Assembly: GCA_027297685.1 (NCBI GenBank) | Contig: JAPUHN010000137.1 | Coordinates: 1-39,420, forward strand | DNA: 39,420 nucleotides | Reading direction: 5' to 3' | DNA from: Alphaproteobacteria bacterium | GTDB taxonomy: Bacteria > Pseudomonadota > Alphaproteobacteria > UBA6615 | Shown: piece by piece, positions 27,410 to 36,435 of the stretch | How positions within the stretch are numbered: position 1 is the stretch's first letter | Layout of the letters: every line of letters starts with the position of its first letter | Program-made: the position numbers and the translations under genes | The notes under the pieces: model-generated | The model's input: only the letters and a program-made list of their open reading frames with translations | Databases searched by the model: none | What the model was told of the DNA's origin: nothing

Positions 27410-27877
27410 ATGGCGGGCACAATCGACAAGCGACTGAGCGATCTTGGCATCGAGTTGCCACCGGCCAATGCGCCGGCCGGTAATTACGTTCCTTTCGTTC
27501 GAACCGGCGATCTGTTGTTCATTTCCGGCCAGATACCCGTTATCGACGGCAAGCCGGCCTTCATCGGGACACTGGGAAGCGAATTAAACGTCGAAGACGG
27601 CGCGATGGCGGCGCGCACCTGCGCCCTGTCCATTTTGGCTCAAGCCCGCGAAGCGCTCGGCGGCGACCTGGACCGTGTCGTGCGTTGCGTAAAGCTATCA
27701 GGGTTCGTCGCCAGCACCCCCGATTTCGGCGATCAGCCGAAAGTAATCAACGGCGCTTCCGATCTGATGGTCGAAATATTCGGTGACGCAGGACGCCACG
27801 CCCGCGCCGCTGTTGGCATGGCCTCGTTGCCGCTCGGCGTCGCGGTGGAGGTCGAGGCGATCTTCGAGGTGAACTAA
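27410..27877 (+). CDS. RidA/YjgF/YER057c family protein
   Basis: 155 residues from the ATG at 27410, which has a strong GAGGAG ribosome-binding site. RidA-fold motifs: GDLLFISGQIPVIDG in the first third and GRHARAAVGMASLPLGVAVEVEAI at the end, keeping the Arg that in RidA contacts the carboxylate of the imine substrate. Canonical RidA hydrolyses reactive enamine/imine intermediates such as 2-aminoacrylate, but this sequence resembles the longer subfamily whose substrates are less certain. It is followed 27 bp later by a CDF transporter gene. Confidence 0.87.
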   Translation: MAGTIDKRLSDLGIELPPANAPAGNYVPFVRTGDLLFISGQIPVIDGKPAFIGTLGSELNVEDGAMAARTCALSILAQAREALGGDLDRVVRCVKLSGFVASTPDFGDQPKVINGASDLMVEIFGDAGRHARAAVGMASLPLGVAVEVEAIFEVN

Positions 27878-27904
27878 CATCGTCAACGCAGTGCTCGAAT
27901 CTAC

Positions 27905-28804
27905 GTGACACACGACCACCATCACCACGGCCTGGCGTCGGCCCAGGGCGGCGATAAACGCTTGATCATTGCGATCGGCGTAAATGTCTTGCTGACGATC
28001 GTCCAAATCATCGGCGGTGTATTTTCGGGCAGTTTGGCGCTGATCGCCGACGCGATCCACAATCTCAGCGACGCCGCGGCTCTGGCGATAGCCCTGATTG
28101 CGCGCCGCATCGCGCGCGTACCGGCGGACGAGGACCACACCTTCGGCCACGGCCGTGCCGAATTAATTGGCGCGGTTTTTAATCTATCCTGGCTGATTTT
28201 CATCGGCCTGTTTCTGATTGTCGAAGCGATTAAACGGTTACTCGACCCGCAACCGGTCGAGGGATGGACGGTTGTCGTTGTGGCCGGGGTCGCCCTGGTC
28301 GTCGATGTGGCGACGGTCATGCTCACCTACCGCATGGCGAAGCAGAGCATGAATATCCGTGCTGCCTTCATTCACAATCTGTCGGACGCATTGGCGTCGC
28401 TGGGCGTCATCATAGGCGGTGTGTTGATTCTCACCTTCGACTGGAACTTCGTCGACGCCATCGTCACCTTGGCGATTGCCGGGTACATATTGGCCCATGC
28501 GGGCATGGAGATCCCGAAAGCGATCCATATCCTCATGCAAGGCGTCCCGAGAGACTTGGATGTGGCCACGGTCACCGAGGATTTGAAACAGCTCGACGGG
28601 ATTATCGATATCCAATATGTGCATATTTGGCACATCGACGAGCACCGGCGCTCATTCGAAGGCCATATCTTTGTTGATAGTCCGGCCAAGATGGAGCCGA
28701 TAAAACTGTTGCTGCGGCAGCGTTTGGCGGACAGCTACGACATTACCCACTCCACGCTCGAATTCGAGTTTACGACAACCGAATCCCTGGCCGGCAAAGT
28801 TTAA
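27905..28804 (+). CDS. Cation diffusion facilitator (Zn2+/divalent metal exporter)
   Basis: 299 residues from a GTG start. A His-rich N terminus (THDHHHHG) is followed by about six membrane helices and a cytoplasmic C-terminal domain (from about residue 210) with the ferredoxin-like CDF fold. Metal-site motifs are visible as HNLSD in helix II (DAIHNLSDAAALA) and HNLSD again in helix V (AAFIHNLSDALASLG), the HxxxD pattern typical of zinc-transporting members. It exports metal from cytoplasm to periplasm using the proton gradient. Substrate metal is inferred. Confidence 0.92.
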   Translation: MTHDHHHHGLASAQGGDKRLIIAIGVNVLLTIVQIIGGVFSGSLALIADAIHNLSDAAALAIALIARRIARVPADEDHTFGHGRAELIGAVFNLSWLIFIGLFLIVEAIKRLLDPQPVEGWTVVVVAGVALVVDVATVMLTYRMAKQSMNIRAAFIHNLSDALASLGVIIGGVLILTFDWNFVDAIVTLAIAGYILAHAGMEIPKAIHILMQGVPRDLDVATVTEDLKQLDGIIDIQYVHIWHIDEHRRSFEGHIFVDSPAKMEPIKLLLRQRLADSYDITHSTLEFEFTTTESLAGKV

Positions 28805-28896
28805 CGCAATACCCGGTGCGGCATTGGGTCCCTTGGCGCTGGCCCTAATCTCTCCTACTCTAGCGGGCCGGCCGCAACCCATGAAGTGTTCAGCAC

Positions 28897-30057
28897 ATGC
28901 CCGATGGAAATGGCGCCGTTATTGCCCGCGTCGTCGAAAACATAGCCGATATTCCCGCAACGATATGGGATTCGCTGGCGGGTCCCGACAATCCGTTCGT
29001 CAGCCACGCGTTTCTCAATGCCCTGGAAGAGACCGGCTGCGCCACCCACCGGACGGGCTGGCTGCCGCACCACCTTGTCGTCGAAGACGAAAACGGCCGA
29101 ATGATCGCCGCAGCGCCGCTCTACCTGAAAAGCCATTCACAGGGCGAGTACGTATTCGATCATGGCTGGGCCCACGCGTGGGAGCGCGCGGGCGGCCAGT
29201 ATTACCCGAAAATGCAAGTGTCGGCACCGTTCTCCCCGGTCGCCGGTCCGCGGTTATTGGCCGGCGACGCTCCCGACAGCGACGATTCCCGCCTCACATT
29301 GCTGCGGGCGCTCGAGACCGTCTGCGCAAAAATGGAAATCTCTTCGGTGCATGTAACGTTTTCAACCGAGCACGAATGGAACCTCATGGGCGCCGCGGGG
29401 TGGATCCAACGCGTCGGCCGGCAGTTCCATTGGCACAACCGGGGTTATGAAAGCTTCGACGATTTTCTGGGTGAGCTGACCAGCCGAAAACGCAAGTCGA
29501 TCCGTAAAGAACGCCGCGCGATCGGCGCGCAGGGCCTGATTGTGCGACCTTACGTTGGCGACGATATCCGTCCCGATCATTGGGATGCCTTCTATCGGTT
29601 TTATGTCGACACCTACGACCGCAAGTGGGGCTATCCCTACCTCACCCGCGAATTTTTCGAGGTGGCGCAAGAGCGCCTTGGCGACCGGATTGTATTGATG
29701 ATTGCCGAACTTGAAGACGTGCCGGTCGCTGGCGCGCTAAATCTGCAGGGCAGCGACGCCCTGTTCGGCCGCAATTGGGGTTGCCGGGCCGACTATCCGT
29801 TCCTGCATTTCGAGACATGCTATTACCAGGCGATCGACTTTGCGATCGCCAACAAACTGGCGAGAGTCGAGGCCGGAACCCAAGGCCCGCACAAAGTGCA
29901 ACGCGGCTATGAGCCGGTCGAGACCTATAGCGGGCACTACATTCCCAACGAATCTTTCCGCGACGCCGTTCAGCGATTCTGCCGGGAAGAGCAGCGCGAA
30001 GTCGAATGGGAGATCGAGGCAATGGCCGAGCGATCGCCTTATCGGCAAATAGACTAG
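28897..30057 (+). CDS. GNAT-fold protein of the FemAB-like/DUF482 family
   Basis: 386 residues. It matches the proteobacterial DUF482 (FemAB-like) family: NPFVSHAFLNALEETGC near the N terminus, TSRKRKSIRKERRAI in the middle, FGRNWGCRADYPFLHFETCYYQAI and VEAGTQGPHKVQRGYEP in the C-terminal part. The fold is related to peptidoglycan-interbridge aminoacyl transferases, but no reaction is established for this family. It has an adequate ATG but a weak ribosome-binding site. It converges on clpA, 15 bp apart. Confidence 0.86.
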   Translation: MPDGNGAVIARVVENIADIPATIWDSLAGPDNPFVSHAFLNALEETGCATHRTGWLPHHLVVEDENGRMIAAAPLYLKSHSQGEYVFDHGWAHAWERAGGQYYPKMQVSAPFSPVAGPRLLAGDAPDSDDSRLTLLRALETVCAKMEISSVHVTFSTEHEWNLMGAAGWIQRVGRQFHWHNRGYESFDDFLGELTSRKRKSIRKERRAIGAQGLIVRPYVGDDIRPDHWDAFYRFYVDTYDRKWGYPYLTREFFEVAQERLGDRIVLMIAELEDVPVAGALNLQGSDALFGRNWGCRADYPFLHFETCYYQAIDFAIANKLARVEAGTQGPHKVQRGYEPVETYSGHYIPNESFRDAVQRFCREEQREVEWEIEAMAERSPYRQID

Positions 30058-30071
30058 ACGTAAGATACAGG

Positions 30072-32405
30072 CTACTTTTCGACCAGCACCGGTTTCTTGT
30101 CCGACTCGCCGCCGGGACCCTTCTTGGCAGGTTTTGCGCTCTTCGCCGGCTTGCTCTCTTTTATCTCGAACGTCAGTTTGCCGCCGCTGACCGCCACCTT
30201 CACCGCACCGCCCTTGGCGAGCTTGCCGAATAACAGCTCCTCGGCGAGCGGCTTCTTCACCTGGTCCTGAATAACCCTGGCCAGCGGACGGGCGCCGAAC
30301 GCATCGTCGTGGCCGCGTTCGGCGAGCCACTTGCGGGCTTTCTCGTCGAGCTCGATGGTGACGTCGCGATCGTCGAGCTGGACTTCCAACTCCATGATAA
30401 ACTTGTCGACGACCCGGCTCATTACTGCCGGGGTCAGGTTGTTAAACCCGATCACGGCATCCAGCCGGTTACGGAACTCCGGCGAGAACATGCGGTTGAT
30501 CGCCTCCTCATCGTCACCTTCACGCTTGGTTTTACCGAAGCCTATCGCCGGCTTCGCCAAGTCGGCAGCGCCAGCATTTGTGGTCATGATCAGGATCACG
30601 TTGCGGCAATCGATGGCCTTGCCGTTATGGTCGGTGATTGTGCCATGGTCCATCACCTGCAACAGAATATTAAACAGGTCAGGATGGGCTTTCTCGATCT
30701 CGTCGAGCAGCACCACGCTGTGCGGGTGTTGGTCGACTGCGTCGGTCAGCAAACCGCCCTGGTCGAAGCCGACATAGCCTGGAGGCGCGCCGATCAGTCG
30801 CGAGACCGAATGGCGCTCCATGTACTCCGACATGTCGAAACGGGTTAGCTCGATGCCGAGCGCCCGCGCCAATTGGCGCGCGACTTCGGTCTTGCCGACG
30901 CCGGTCGGACCGGAGAACAGGTAACTGCCGATGGGCTTTTCAGGCTCACGCAAGCCGGCGCGCGCCAGTTTGATCGCACTCGACAAGGTCTCGATCGCTT
31001 TGTCCTGGCCGAAAACCATGGTTTTCAAGTCGCGCTCGAGATTTTGCAGCGCCGTCCGGTCGTCGCGGCTTACCGATTTCGGCGGGATGCGGGCAATCTG
31101 GGCGACCACTATCTCGACATCCTTGACCCCAACGGTTTTCTTGCGCCGGGAAGGCGGCACCAGCGTTTGCGCCGCGCCAACCTCGTCGATCACATCGATC
31201 GCGCTGTCCGGCAGTTTGCGGTCGCTGATATAACGCGCCGCCAATTCCACGGCCGTGCGGATCGCCTGCTCGGTATAGCGGATGTCGTGATGCTCTTCGT
31301 AATACGGCTTGAGGCCGCGCAGGATCTTTACCGCGTCTTCGACCGAAGGCTCGTTGACGTCGATCTTCTGGAACCGTCGCGTCAGGGCGCGGTCTTTCTC
31401 GAAATAGTTGCGGTATTCCTTATAGGTCGTCGAACCGATACAGCGCAGCTTGCCGCCGGCCAATGCCGGCTTCAATAGGTTGGAGGCGTCCATCGCGCCG
31501 CCAGATGTGGCGCCGGCGCCGATAATCGTATGAATCTCGTCGATGAACAGGATCGCGCCGTCGATAGACTCGATTTCCGACATGACGGCTTTCAGGCGCT
31601 CTTCGAAATCGCCTCGGTAGCGGGTACCGGCTAACAACGCCCCCATGTCGAGGGTGTAGATTGTTGCACCGCTAAGAACCTCGGGTACGTTGCCCTCTTC
31701 GATGCGTCTCGCCAGGCCTTCGGCGATGGCGGTCTTGCCAACGCCCGGCTCACCGACATAGAGCGGATTGTTCTTCTGCCGCCGGGCCAGGATCTGGATC
31801 GTCCGATCGACCTCATGCTCGCGGCCAATCAATGGATCGATGTGGCCGTCCCGGGCTTTTTCATTGAGATTGACGCAATAGGCACTGAGCGCTTCTTTGC
31901 CTTTTTTGACCACCGATTCCGAATCGGCGTCCTCATCGATCCCCGACACGGTGCCGTCGGTCTCGTGACCAGGCACCTTGGCGATACCATGGGAGATGTA
32001 GTTTACCGCGTCGAGCCGCGTCATCTCCTGTTGCTGCAGGTAGTAGACCGCGTTACTTTCGCGCTCGGAGAAAACCGCCACCAGAACGTTTGCGCCGGTG
32101 ACTTCTTCGCGGCCGGACGACTGCACGTGAATTGCCGCGCGTTGCAGAACCCGCTGAAAACCGGCCGTGGGCTTGGCCTCTTCCGTCCGGTTGGTGATCA
32201 GGCTCGACAGTTCCTCGTCGATGTAATTCGACAAGTCGCGCCGCAGGCCATCGATGTCGACACCGCACGCGCGCAGGACCGAGACCGCATCTTGGTCTTC
32301 GGTCAACGCCAACAGCAGATGCTCCAGCGTGGCGTACTCATGATGTCGCTCATTGGCCAACGCCAGTGCGCGGTGAAGTGATTGTTCCAGGTTGCTCGAC
32401 AACAT
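30072..32405 (-). CDS. clpA: ATP-dependent Clp protease ATP-binding subunit ClpA
   Basis: 777 residues. It has a double Clp N-domain (first ~140 residues), a first AAA+ module with Walker A GEPGVGKT near residue 220, and a second with [12 protein letters not shown] near residue 505 and the sensor/C-terminal D2-small domain. The last ~25 residues are a Lys/Pro-rich tail. ClpA unfolds substrates, including N-degron proteins delivered by ClpS, for ClpP. It lies 70 bp downstream of clpS in the same direction. clpP is not in the window. Confidence 0.96.
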   Translation of the reverse strand: MLSSNLEQSLHRALALANERHHEYATLEHLLLALTEDQDAVSVLRACGVDIDGLRRDLSNYIDEELSSLITNRTEEAKPTAGFQRVLQRAAIHVQSSGREEVTGANVLVAVFSERESNAVYYLQQQEMTRLDAVNYISHGIAKVPGHETDGTVSGIDEDADSESVVKKGKEALSAYCVNLNEKARDGHIDPLIGREHEVDRTIQILARRQKNNPLYVGEPGVGKTAIAEGLARRIEEGNVPEVLSGATIYTLDMGALLAGTRYRGDFEERLKAVMSEIESIDGAILFIDEIHTIIGAGATSGGAMDASNLLKPALAGGKLRCIGSTTYKEYRNYFEKDRALTRRFQKIDVNEPSVEDAVKILRGLKPYYEEHHDIRYTEQAIRTAVELAARYISDRKLPDSAIDVIDEVGAAQTLVPPSRRKKTVGVKDVEIVVAQIARIPPKSVSRDDRTALQNLERDLKTMVFGQDKAIETLSSAIKLARAGLREPEKPIGSYLFSGPTGVGKTEVARQLARALGIELTRFDMSEYMERHSVSRLIGAPPGYVGFDQGGLLTDAVDQHPHSVVLLDEIEKAHPDLFNILLQVMDHGTITDHNGKAIDCRNVILIMTTNAGAADLAKPAIGFGKTKREGDDEEAINRMFSPEFRNRLDAVIGFNNLTPAVMSRVVDKFIMELEVQLDDRDVTIELDEKARKWLAERGHDDAFGARPLARVIQDQVKKPLAEELLFGKLAKGGAVKVAVSGGKLTFEIKESKPAKSAKPAKKGPGGESDKKPVLVEK

Positions 32406-32475
32406 ATTCGGCGCTTACCTTTGCCGACAGGGCTTCAAAAAAGCCGGGCTGAGACATAACAATGCCCGACGGATG

Positions 32476-32856
32476 TTAATCTTTCTCCAACGTACACTGA
32501 AGAGGGTGCTGATTTTCGTGGGCATAGTCAACGACTTGCGTGACTTTGGTTTCCGCAACTTCGTAGGTATAGACGCCGCACACGCCAACGCCCTTCTGGT
32601 GAACATGAAGCATTATGCGGAATGCCTCCTCGCTTTGCTTGCTAAAAAACTTCTCGAGAACTCTGACCACAAATTCCTGCGGTGTGTAGTCGTCGTTCAG
32701 TAGCAACACCTTATACATGGCGGGCTTTTTTGTCTTCGAGCGGGATTTCGTCGCGGTGCCGGTTTGTCCACTGCCACCACCGCCAATCGCGTCGCCGCCA
32801 TCGTCGTCATTATGGCTGCTAACATGTTGCGGCATAGTCTGAGGTAGATCCCACAT
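32476..32856 (-). CDS. clpS: ATP-dependent Clp protease adapter protein ClpS
   Basis: 126 residues. After a ~40-residue polar, Gly-rich N-terminal extension comes the ClpS core: [20 protein letters not shown] (the N-degron pocket Asp-Asp region), then [23 protein letters not shown]. ClpS binds proteins with N-terminal Leu, Phe, Tyr or Trp and hands them to ClpA. With aat in the same window, the leucine/phenylalanine tagging step and the recognition step are both present. The exact start is uncertain because ATGs at 32856 and 32835 both lack a strong ribosome-binding site. Confidence 0.94.
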   Translation of the reverse strand: MWDLPQTMPQHVSSHNDDDGGDAIGGGGSGQTGTATKSRSKTKKPAMYKVLLLNDDYTPQEFVVRVLEKFFSKQSEEAFRIMLHVHQKGVGVCGVYTYEVAETKVTQVVDYAHENQHPLQCTLEKD

Positions 32857-33019
32857 GTTATTGATATCACGACAAGTTGAGAACGCAGACCACCTAAATC
32901 GAGAGGCTTAGTTTAGCCAACGCACCGCGCCGGGGAAACGCCCAAATGTATCTTTATTTCCGAAAACCTATGTGAGGTGCCGTTAACCCCACGACAAGAC
33001 CGTAGCAAGGGTGGAGGAC

Positions 33020-33050
33020 AAAAAAACCCGGCCGGATCGCTCCGACCGGG
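33020..33050 (-). terminator. Intrinsic terminator of the phasin gene
   Basis: CCCGGCCGGA (33027-33036) pairs with TCCGACCGGG (33041-33050), one mismatch, 4-base loop. The A-run at 33020-33026 becomes seven U residues on the minus strand, so this ends transcription of the phasin gene. Confidence 0.88.
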
Positions 33051-33079
33051 CCATCAATCGCCCGCGTTGGGGGAGGTAT

Positions 33080-33613
33080 TTACGCGGTGATCGGTTTTGC
33101 AAACTTTTCTACGGCAGCGTTAACCTGCTTGCTGATCGGCGCCGAAGCCTGCGTGCTGACCCGCAAGGAGATGTCCTGCAGCTTTGCGCTTTCGGCGATG
33201 AAACCGTCGAACGCTAACTTGGCCCACTCGGCCTGCAGATCGAGCGCGTCTTGCACACTCTTCACCGCGAACAGCTTCTGAGCCGTTTCAATGTTCTTCT
33301 CCGCGGCCTGCTGCGCGTAAGCGGCAATTTCCTGGCCCAAATGCTCGACGCCCTTGGCGACAACGTTGGACGACGCGATGACGGCTTCGACCGTGTCTTT
33401 GTTAAAATCGGCGAGTTCGTCGTAGTTCAGGAAAGCCAACTCGTTGACCTTGTCCAACTGTTCCTTGGTTTTTGCATAGACCTGCTCGTAGCCTTGCGAG
33501 AAAGCCTCGGCGCCGGCTTTAGCGGCGGCTTCAAATTTCTTTTGCTGGACGGCAGCGGAGGCCTCGAGGGTCTCGTTGGCTTTGGCGCTACCATTCTTTT
33601 TAGCGGTTGTCAT
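33080..33613 (-). CDS. Phasin family protein
   Basis: 177 residues, all helical and rich in Ala, Lys and Glu, without membrane segments. It fits the phasin_2 pattern of alphaproteobacteria: AAAKAGAEAFSQGYEQVYAKTKEQ, then FNKDTVEAVIASSNVVAKGVEHLGQEIAAYAQ and a C-terminal helix (ISKQVNAAVEKF). Phasins coat polyhydroxyalkanoate granules. The gene stands alone with a strong terminator and a 228-bp upstream region containing three similar TGC-rich boxes. PHA synthase genes are not in the window. Confidence 0.86.
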   Translation of the reverse strand: MTTAKKNGSAKANETLEASAAVQQKKFEAAAKAGAEAFSQGYEQVYAKTKEQLDKVNELAFLNYDELADFNKDTVEAVIASSNVVAKGVEHLGQEIAAYAQQAAEKNIETAQKLFAVKSVQDALDLQAEWAKLAFDGFIAESAKLQDISLRVSTQASAPISKQVNAAVEKFAKPITA

Positions 33614-33637
33614 GGTTCGATCTCCGTATCGTCGTTA

Positions 33638-33648
33638 TCGCGGTGCAA
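33638..33648. promoter_or_regulatory. PhaR-like box 1 upstream of the phasin gene
   Basis: TCGC-GGT-GCAA follows the CTGC-N3-GCAG type of site I recall for PhaR repressors of phasin genes. It is the copy nearest the phasin start codon, about 25 bp upstream, where repressor binding would block initiation. Confidence 0.4.
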
Positions 33649-33709
33649 TATGATTAGAAGTAATAATCTCAGTGCCTTACGCGGAATTTTGCCTCTCACC
33701 GCTAAAATG

Positions 33710-33720
33710 CTGCGGTGCAA
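33710..33720. promoter_or_regulatory. PhaR-like box 2 upstream of the phasin gene
   Basis: CTGC-GGT-GCAA is the best match of the three (7 of 8 conserved positions of CTGC-N3-GCAG). The flanking GCGGTGCAAYAT is shared with box 1, so the two are true sequence repeats rather than chance matches to a short motif. Confidence 0.45.
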
Positions 33721-33767
33721 CATAGCGTTAATATCGGAGCTTTCCGTTAGGATGTCAAGAAAAAATG

Positions 33768-33778
33768 TTGCAGTGCAC
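33768..33778. promoter_or_regulatory. PhaR-like box 3 upstream of the phasin gene
   Basis: TTGC-AGT-GCAC is the most divergent copy, followed by ACAAT. It lies within an A-rich run. Taken alone it would be weak, but its spacing from boxes 1 and 2 and shared GTGCA core support membership in the set. Confidence 0.35.
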
Positions 33779-33841
33779 AATAAATATACTGATCGATGGT
33801 AAGCCGTTGTAATATTAGAATTTTCCGTCTTGACCGGAGGG

Positions 33842-34672
33842 TCAATGGGTCGCGAGCCAGGCCAACGCGCGCCGGGTCCAGGCGCCGTCTGCTGCCGCGC
33901 CTTCATAGTGGACCGTGAAATGGGTTTTGTCGGGCAATTCCAGGGTCTTGGCCTCGCCGCCGGCGTCGCCGACTGCGTTGGCGAAGGCCTTACCCTGCTG
34001 GATAAGGAACGGATAGTCGTCGCTGCCCCAGGTAATCAGGAACGGCGGCGGCGTTTCCTGCAGCCGATGAACAGGGCTTTCCACCCTGCCCTCGTCGTCG
34101 TCGGGTAGGCACGGCGGACGCTCCTCTCCCTGCCAGCCCGCCGGGGTCAGATCATAGACGCCCGATATGGGTAAGCAGCCGCGAATGACGTCGCGCGATA
34201 CGCCCTCGCGCGCCTGCCAATTTCTGGTTACAGCCAGTTGTGCGGCGTAATGGCCGCCCGAGGAGTGGCCGCTGACGAATATGCGCTGGGCGTCGCCGCC
34301 ATGGTCCGAGATGTTATTGACCAACCATGCGATAGCGCGGGACACGTCGGCAAAACCGGCGTCGTAGCGATGGGGATAAAGCCGGTGGCCGATACTGGCG
34401 AGCGTGACACCCGCCGAGTTGAAAGCGGGCGCCATGAACGCCGCCGATTCCTTGTATCCGTAACTCCAGCGGCCGCCATGGATAAAAGCGAGCACCGAAC
34501 CGTTGGGCGTCTCGGGCACGAACAGCGCGATATGCTGATAAATATCGTCGCCGTACGCCACGTCGATACCGTCGATGCCATAAGACAGCGCATTGACGAC
34601 CTGCTGGTAGGCTTGCGACGCCTCGGCGCGCGGCGGCTGCGGCGGATATTGCTCGATTCGCAAGAGCGTCAT
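33842..34672 (-). CDS. Alpha/beta hydrolase (esterase/kynurenine formamidase-like)
   Basis: 276 residues. Oxyanion-hole motif HGGRW at residues 65-69, nucleophile elbow G-H-S-S-G with Ser137, a likely acid in TWGSDDYPF and the catalytic His in DKTHFTVH. The layout resembles arylformamidase/BD-FAE esterases of the hormone-sensitive-lipase group, which can act in tryptophan breakdown, but no neighbouring kynurenine gene supports that. Soluble cytoplasmic enzyme, no signal peptide. It is divergent from the rhodanese gene. Fold secure, substrate unknown. Confidence 0.85.
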   Translation of the reverse strand: MTLLRIEQYPPQPPRAEASQAYQQVVNALSYGIDGIDVAYGDDIYQHIALFVPETPNGSVLAFIHGGRWSYGYKESAAFMAPAFNSAGVTLASIGHRLYPHRYDAGFADVSRAIAWLVNNISDHGGDAQRIFVSGHSSGGHYAAQLAVTRNWQAREGVSRDVIRGCLPISGVYDLTPAGWQGEERPPCLPDDDEGRVESPVHRLQETPPPFLITWGSDDYPFLIQQGKAFANAVGDAGGEAKTLELPDKTHFTVHYEGAAADGAWTRRALAWLATH

Positions 34673-34816
34673 GACAGTTCCTCTCGACAGATCCCGAAAC
34701 GCCGGTGGCCCTAGTCAAACGGTTTCGCACAGATGGCGCAAGACCGGCATCGGACAGGAGACGGACGCGATGCTAAGCTTGCAAAGACCACGCTATCTAT
34801 CCGGTGGAACCATGCC

Positions 34817-36424
34817 GTGACGCAGAAGATCAGCCCGTCGCAACTCAAACAAATGCTCGCCGATGGCGATGAGTTGGCTCTCCTCGACGTGCGCGAACAA
34901 GGCGTGTTCGGACAGGGCCACCTGTTGCTTGCCTCGTGCGCCCCGCTGAGCCAACTGGAGGTATGCATCAGCGATCTGGTGCCGCAACAGCACACACGCA
35001 TGGTGTTGGTCGACGATGGAGGAAATGGCGGCAGCGGCGACACATTGGCCGATACAGCGGCCGAGCGGCTGCGAAAATGGGGATACGACAATGTCGGTCT
35101 GCTCGAAGGCGGGATCGCGGGTTGGCAGGAAGACGGCAACGAAGTGTTTAGCGGCATCAATGTCCCTTCAAAGGCGTTCGGCGAATATATCGAAGTTACC
35201 TATGACACCCCGCGGCTTACCGCCGACAAATTAAAACAGCGCCTCGACGCCGGCGAGCCTATCGTCGTGCTCGATTCGCGGCCGTTCGATGAATTCCACC
35301 GCATGAGCATTCCCGGCGGCATCGACGCTCCTGGCGCCGAGCTGGTCTATCGCGCCCACGACATGGCGCCCGATCCGGAAATACCGATTGTCGTCAACTG
35401 CGCCGGCCGGACACGCAGCATTATCGGCGCACAGTCGTTGATCAATGCCGGCTTTCCCAACCCGATCGCGGCTCTGGAGAACGGCACCATGGGGTGGCAC
35501 CTCGCCGGTTTTGATGTGGCCCGTGGCGCCACGTCGGTCGCGTCGCTGCCCTCGGCATCCGGATTAGAACACGCCCGCGGAGCGGCAGAACGCGTAGCAA
35601 CCCGTTTCGGGGTCCGCCGCGTGAGCCGCGAAACGCTAACCGAATGGCGCCAAGATAACGACAAACGCTGTTTGTTCGTCCTCGATGTCCGCTCGCCAAG
35701 CGAATACGTCATCGGCCATCTGGCCGGTTCGCGCAACGCGCCGGGTGGCCAACTGGTGCAGGCGACAGACGAGTATATCGGCGTGCGTAACGCGAGGGTC
35801 GTGCTGGTCGACGATACCGAAGTCCGCGCCGTCATGACCGCCTCGTGGCTGATCCAAATGGGCTGGCGCGACGTCCACGTTCTTGCTGGAGGGCTGGCAG
35901 GCGAAGATTTCACCGCCGAGCCCCACGCCGCCCGCGTTTACGGCGACCCTTGGCAGAACATGATCGACCCGACTGCACTGAGCGAAATGCTCGGCGCCGG
36001 AGACGCCGCGATAATCGATCTCGACAGCAGCTTGGTCTATCGTGATGGTCATATTCCTGGCGCCTACTGGTCGGTCCGTGCCCGGCTCGAGGCGCAGATC
36101 GACGGTCTGCCGTCCGCGCCGCGCATTGTAGTCACCAGCGGTGACGGACGGGTGGCATCATTGGCCGCCGGCGAAGTTGCGCTTCTTCGACCTGGCGCGG
36201 AGGTCCACGCCCTCGCTGGCGGGACCCAAAATTGGAAATTCCGGGGCCTACCGCTAGAGGCCGGCCTCACACATCCGCTCGGCCCCACCGACGACGTTCA
36301 ATACAAGCCCTACGACCGCGAGGGCGGCGTCGAAGCAGCGATGCAAGATTATCTGAAATGGGAAGTCGCGCTCGTCGAACAAATCGCCCGCGACGGCAGT
36401 CTGGTTTTCGACCGCTTCGATTAA
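34817..36424 (+). CDS. Four-domain rhodanese-like protein with one catalytic cysteine
   Basis: About 535 residues from the GTG at 34817; an in-frame ATG at 34733 adds 28 residues without rhodanese similarity. Four rhodanese-like domains follow each other, seen by repeated starts (LALLDVRE, IVVLDSRPFDEFHRMSIPGG, LFVLDVRSPSEYVIGHLAGS, AAIIDLDSSLVYRDGHIPGA). Only domain 2 keeps the active-loop cysteine (NCAGRTRS, Cys195). Domain 1 has VDDGG, domain 3 VDDTE and domain 4 TSGDG instead. Rhodaneses move sulfane sulfur to acceptors. The inactive domains may bind partners or gate the active one. Substrate unknown. Confidence 0.85.
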   Translation: MTQKISPSQLKQMLADGDELALLDVREQGVFGQGHLLLASCAPLSQLEVCISDLVPQQHTRMVLVDDGGNGGSGDTLADTAAERLRKWGYDNVGLLEGGIAGWQEDGNEVFSGINVPSKAFGEYIEVTYDTPRLTADKLKQRLDAGEPIVVLDSRPFDEFHRMSIPGGIDAPGAELVYRAHDMAPDPEIPIVVNCAGRTRSIIGAQSLINAGFPNPIAALENGTMGWHLAGFDVARGATSVASLPSASGLEHARGAAERVATRFGVRRVSRETLTEWRQDNDKRCLFVLDVRSPSEYVIGHLAGSRNAPGGQLVQATDEYIGVRNARVVLVDDTEVRAVMTASWLIQMGWRDVHVLAGGLAGEDFTAEPHAARVYGDPWQNMIDPTALSEMLGAGDAAIIDLDSSLVYRDGHIPGAYWSVRARLEAQIDGLPSAPRIVVTSGDGRVASLAAGEVALLRPGAEVHALAGGTQNWKFRGLPLEAGLTHPLGPTDDVQYKPYDREGGVEAAMQDYLKWEVALVEQIARDGSLVFDRFD

Positions 36425-36435
36425 TCGCGAACCGT

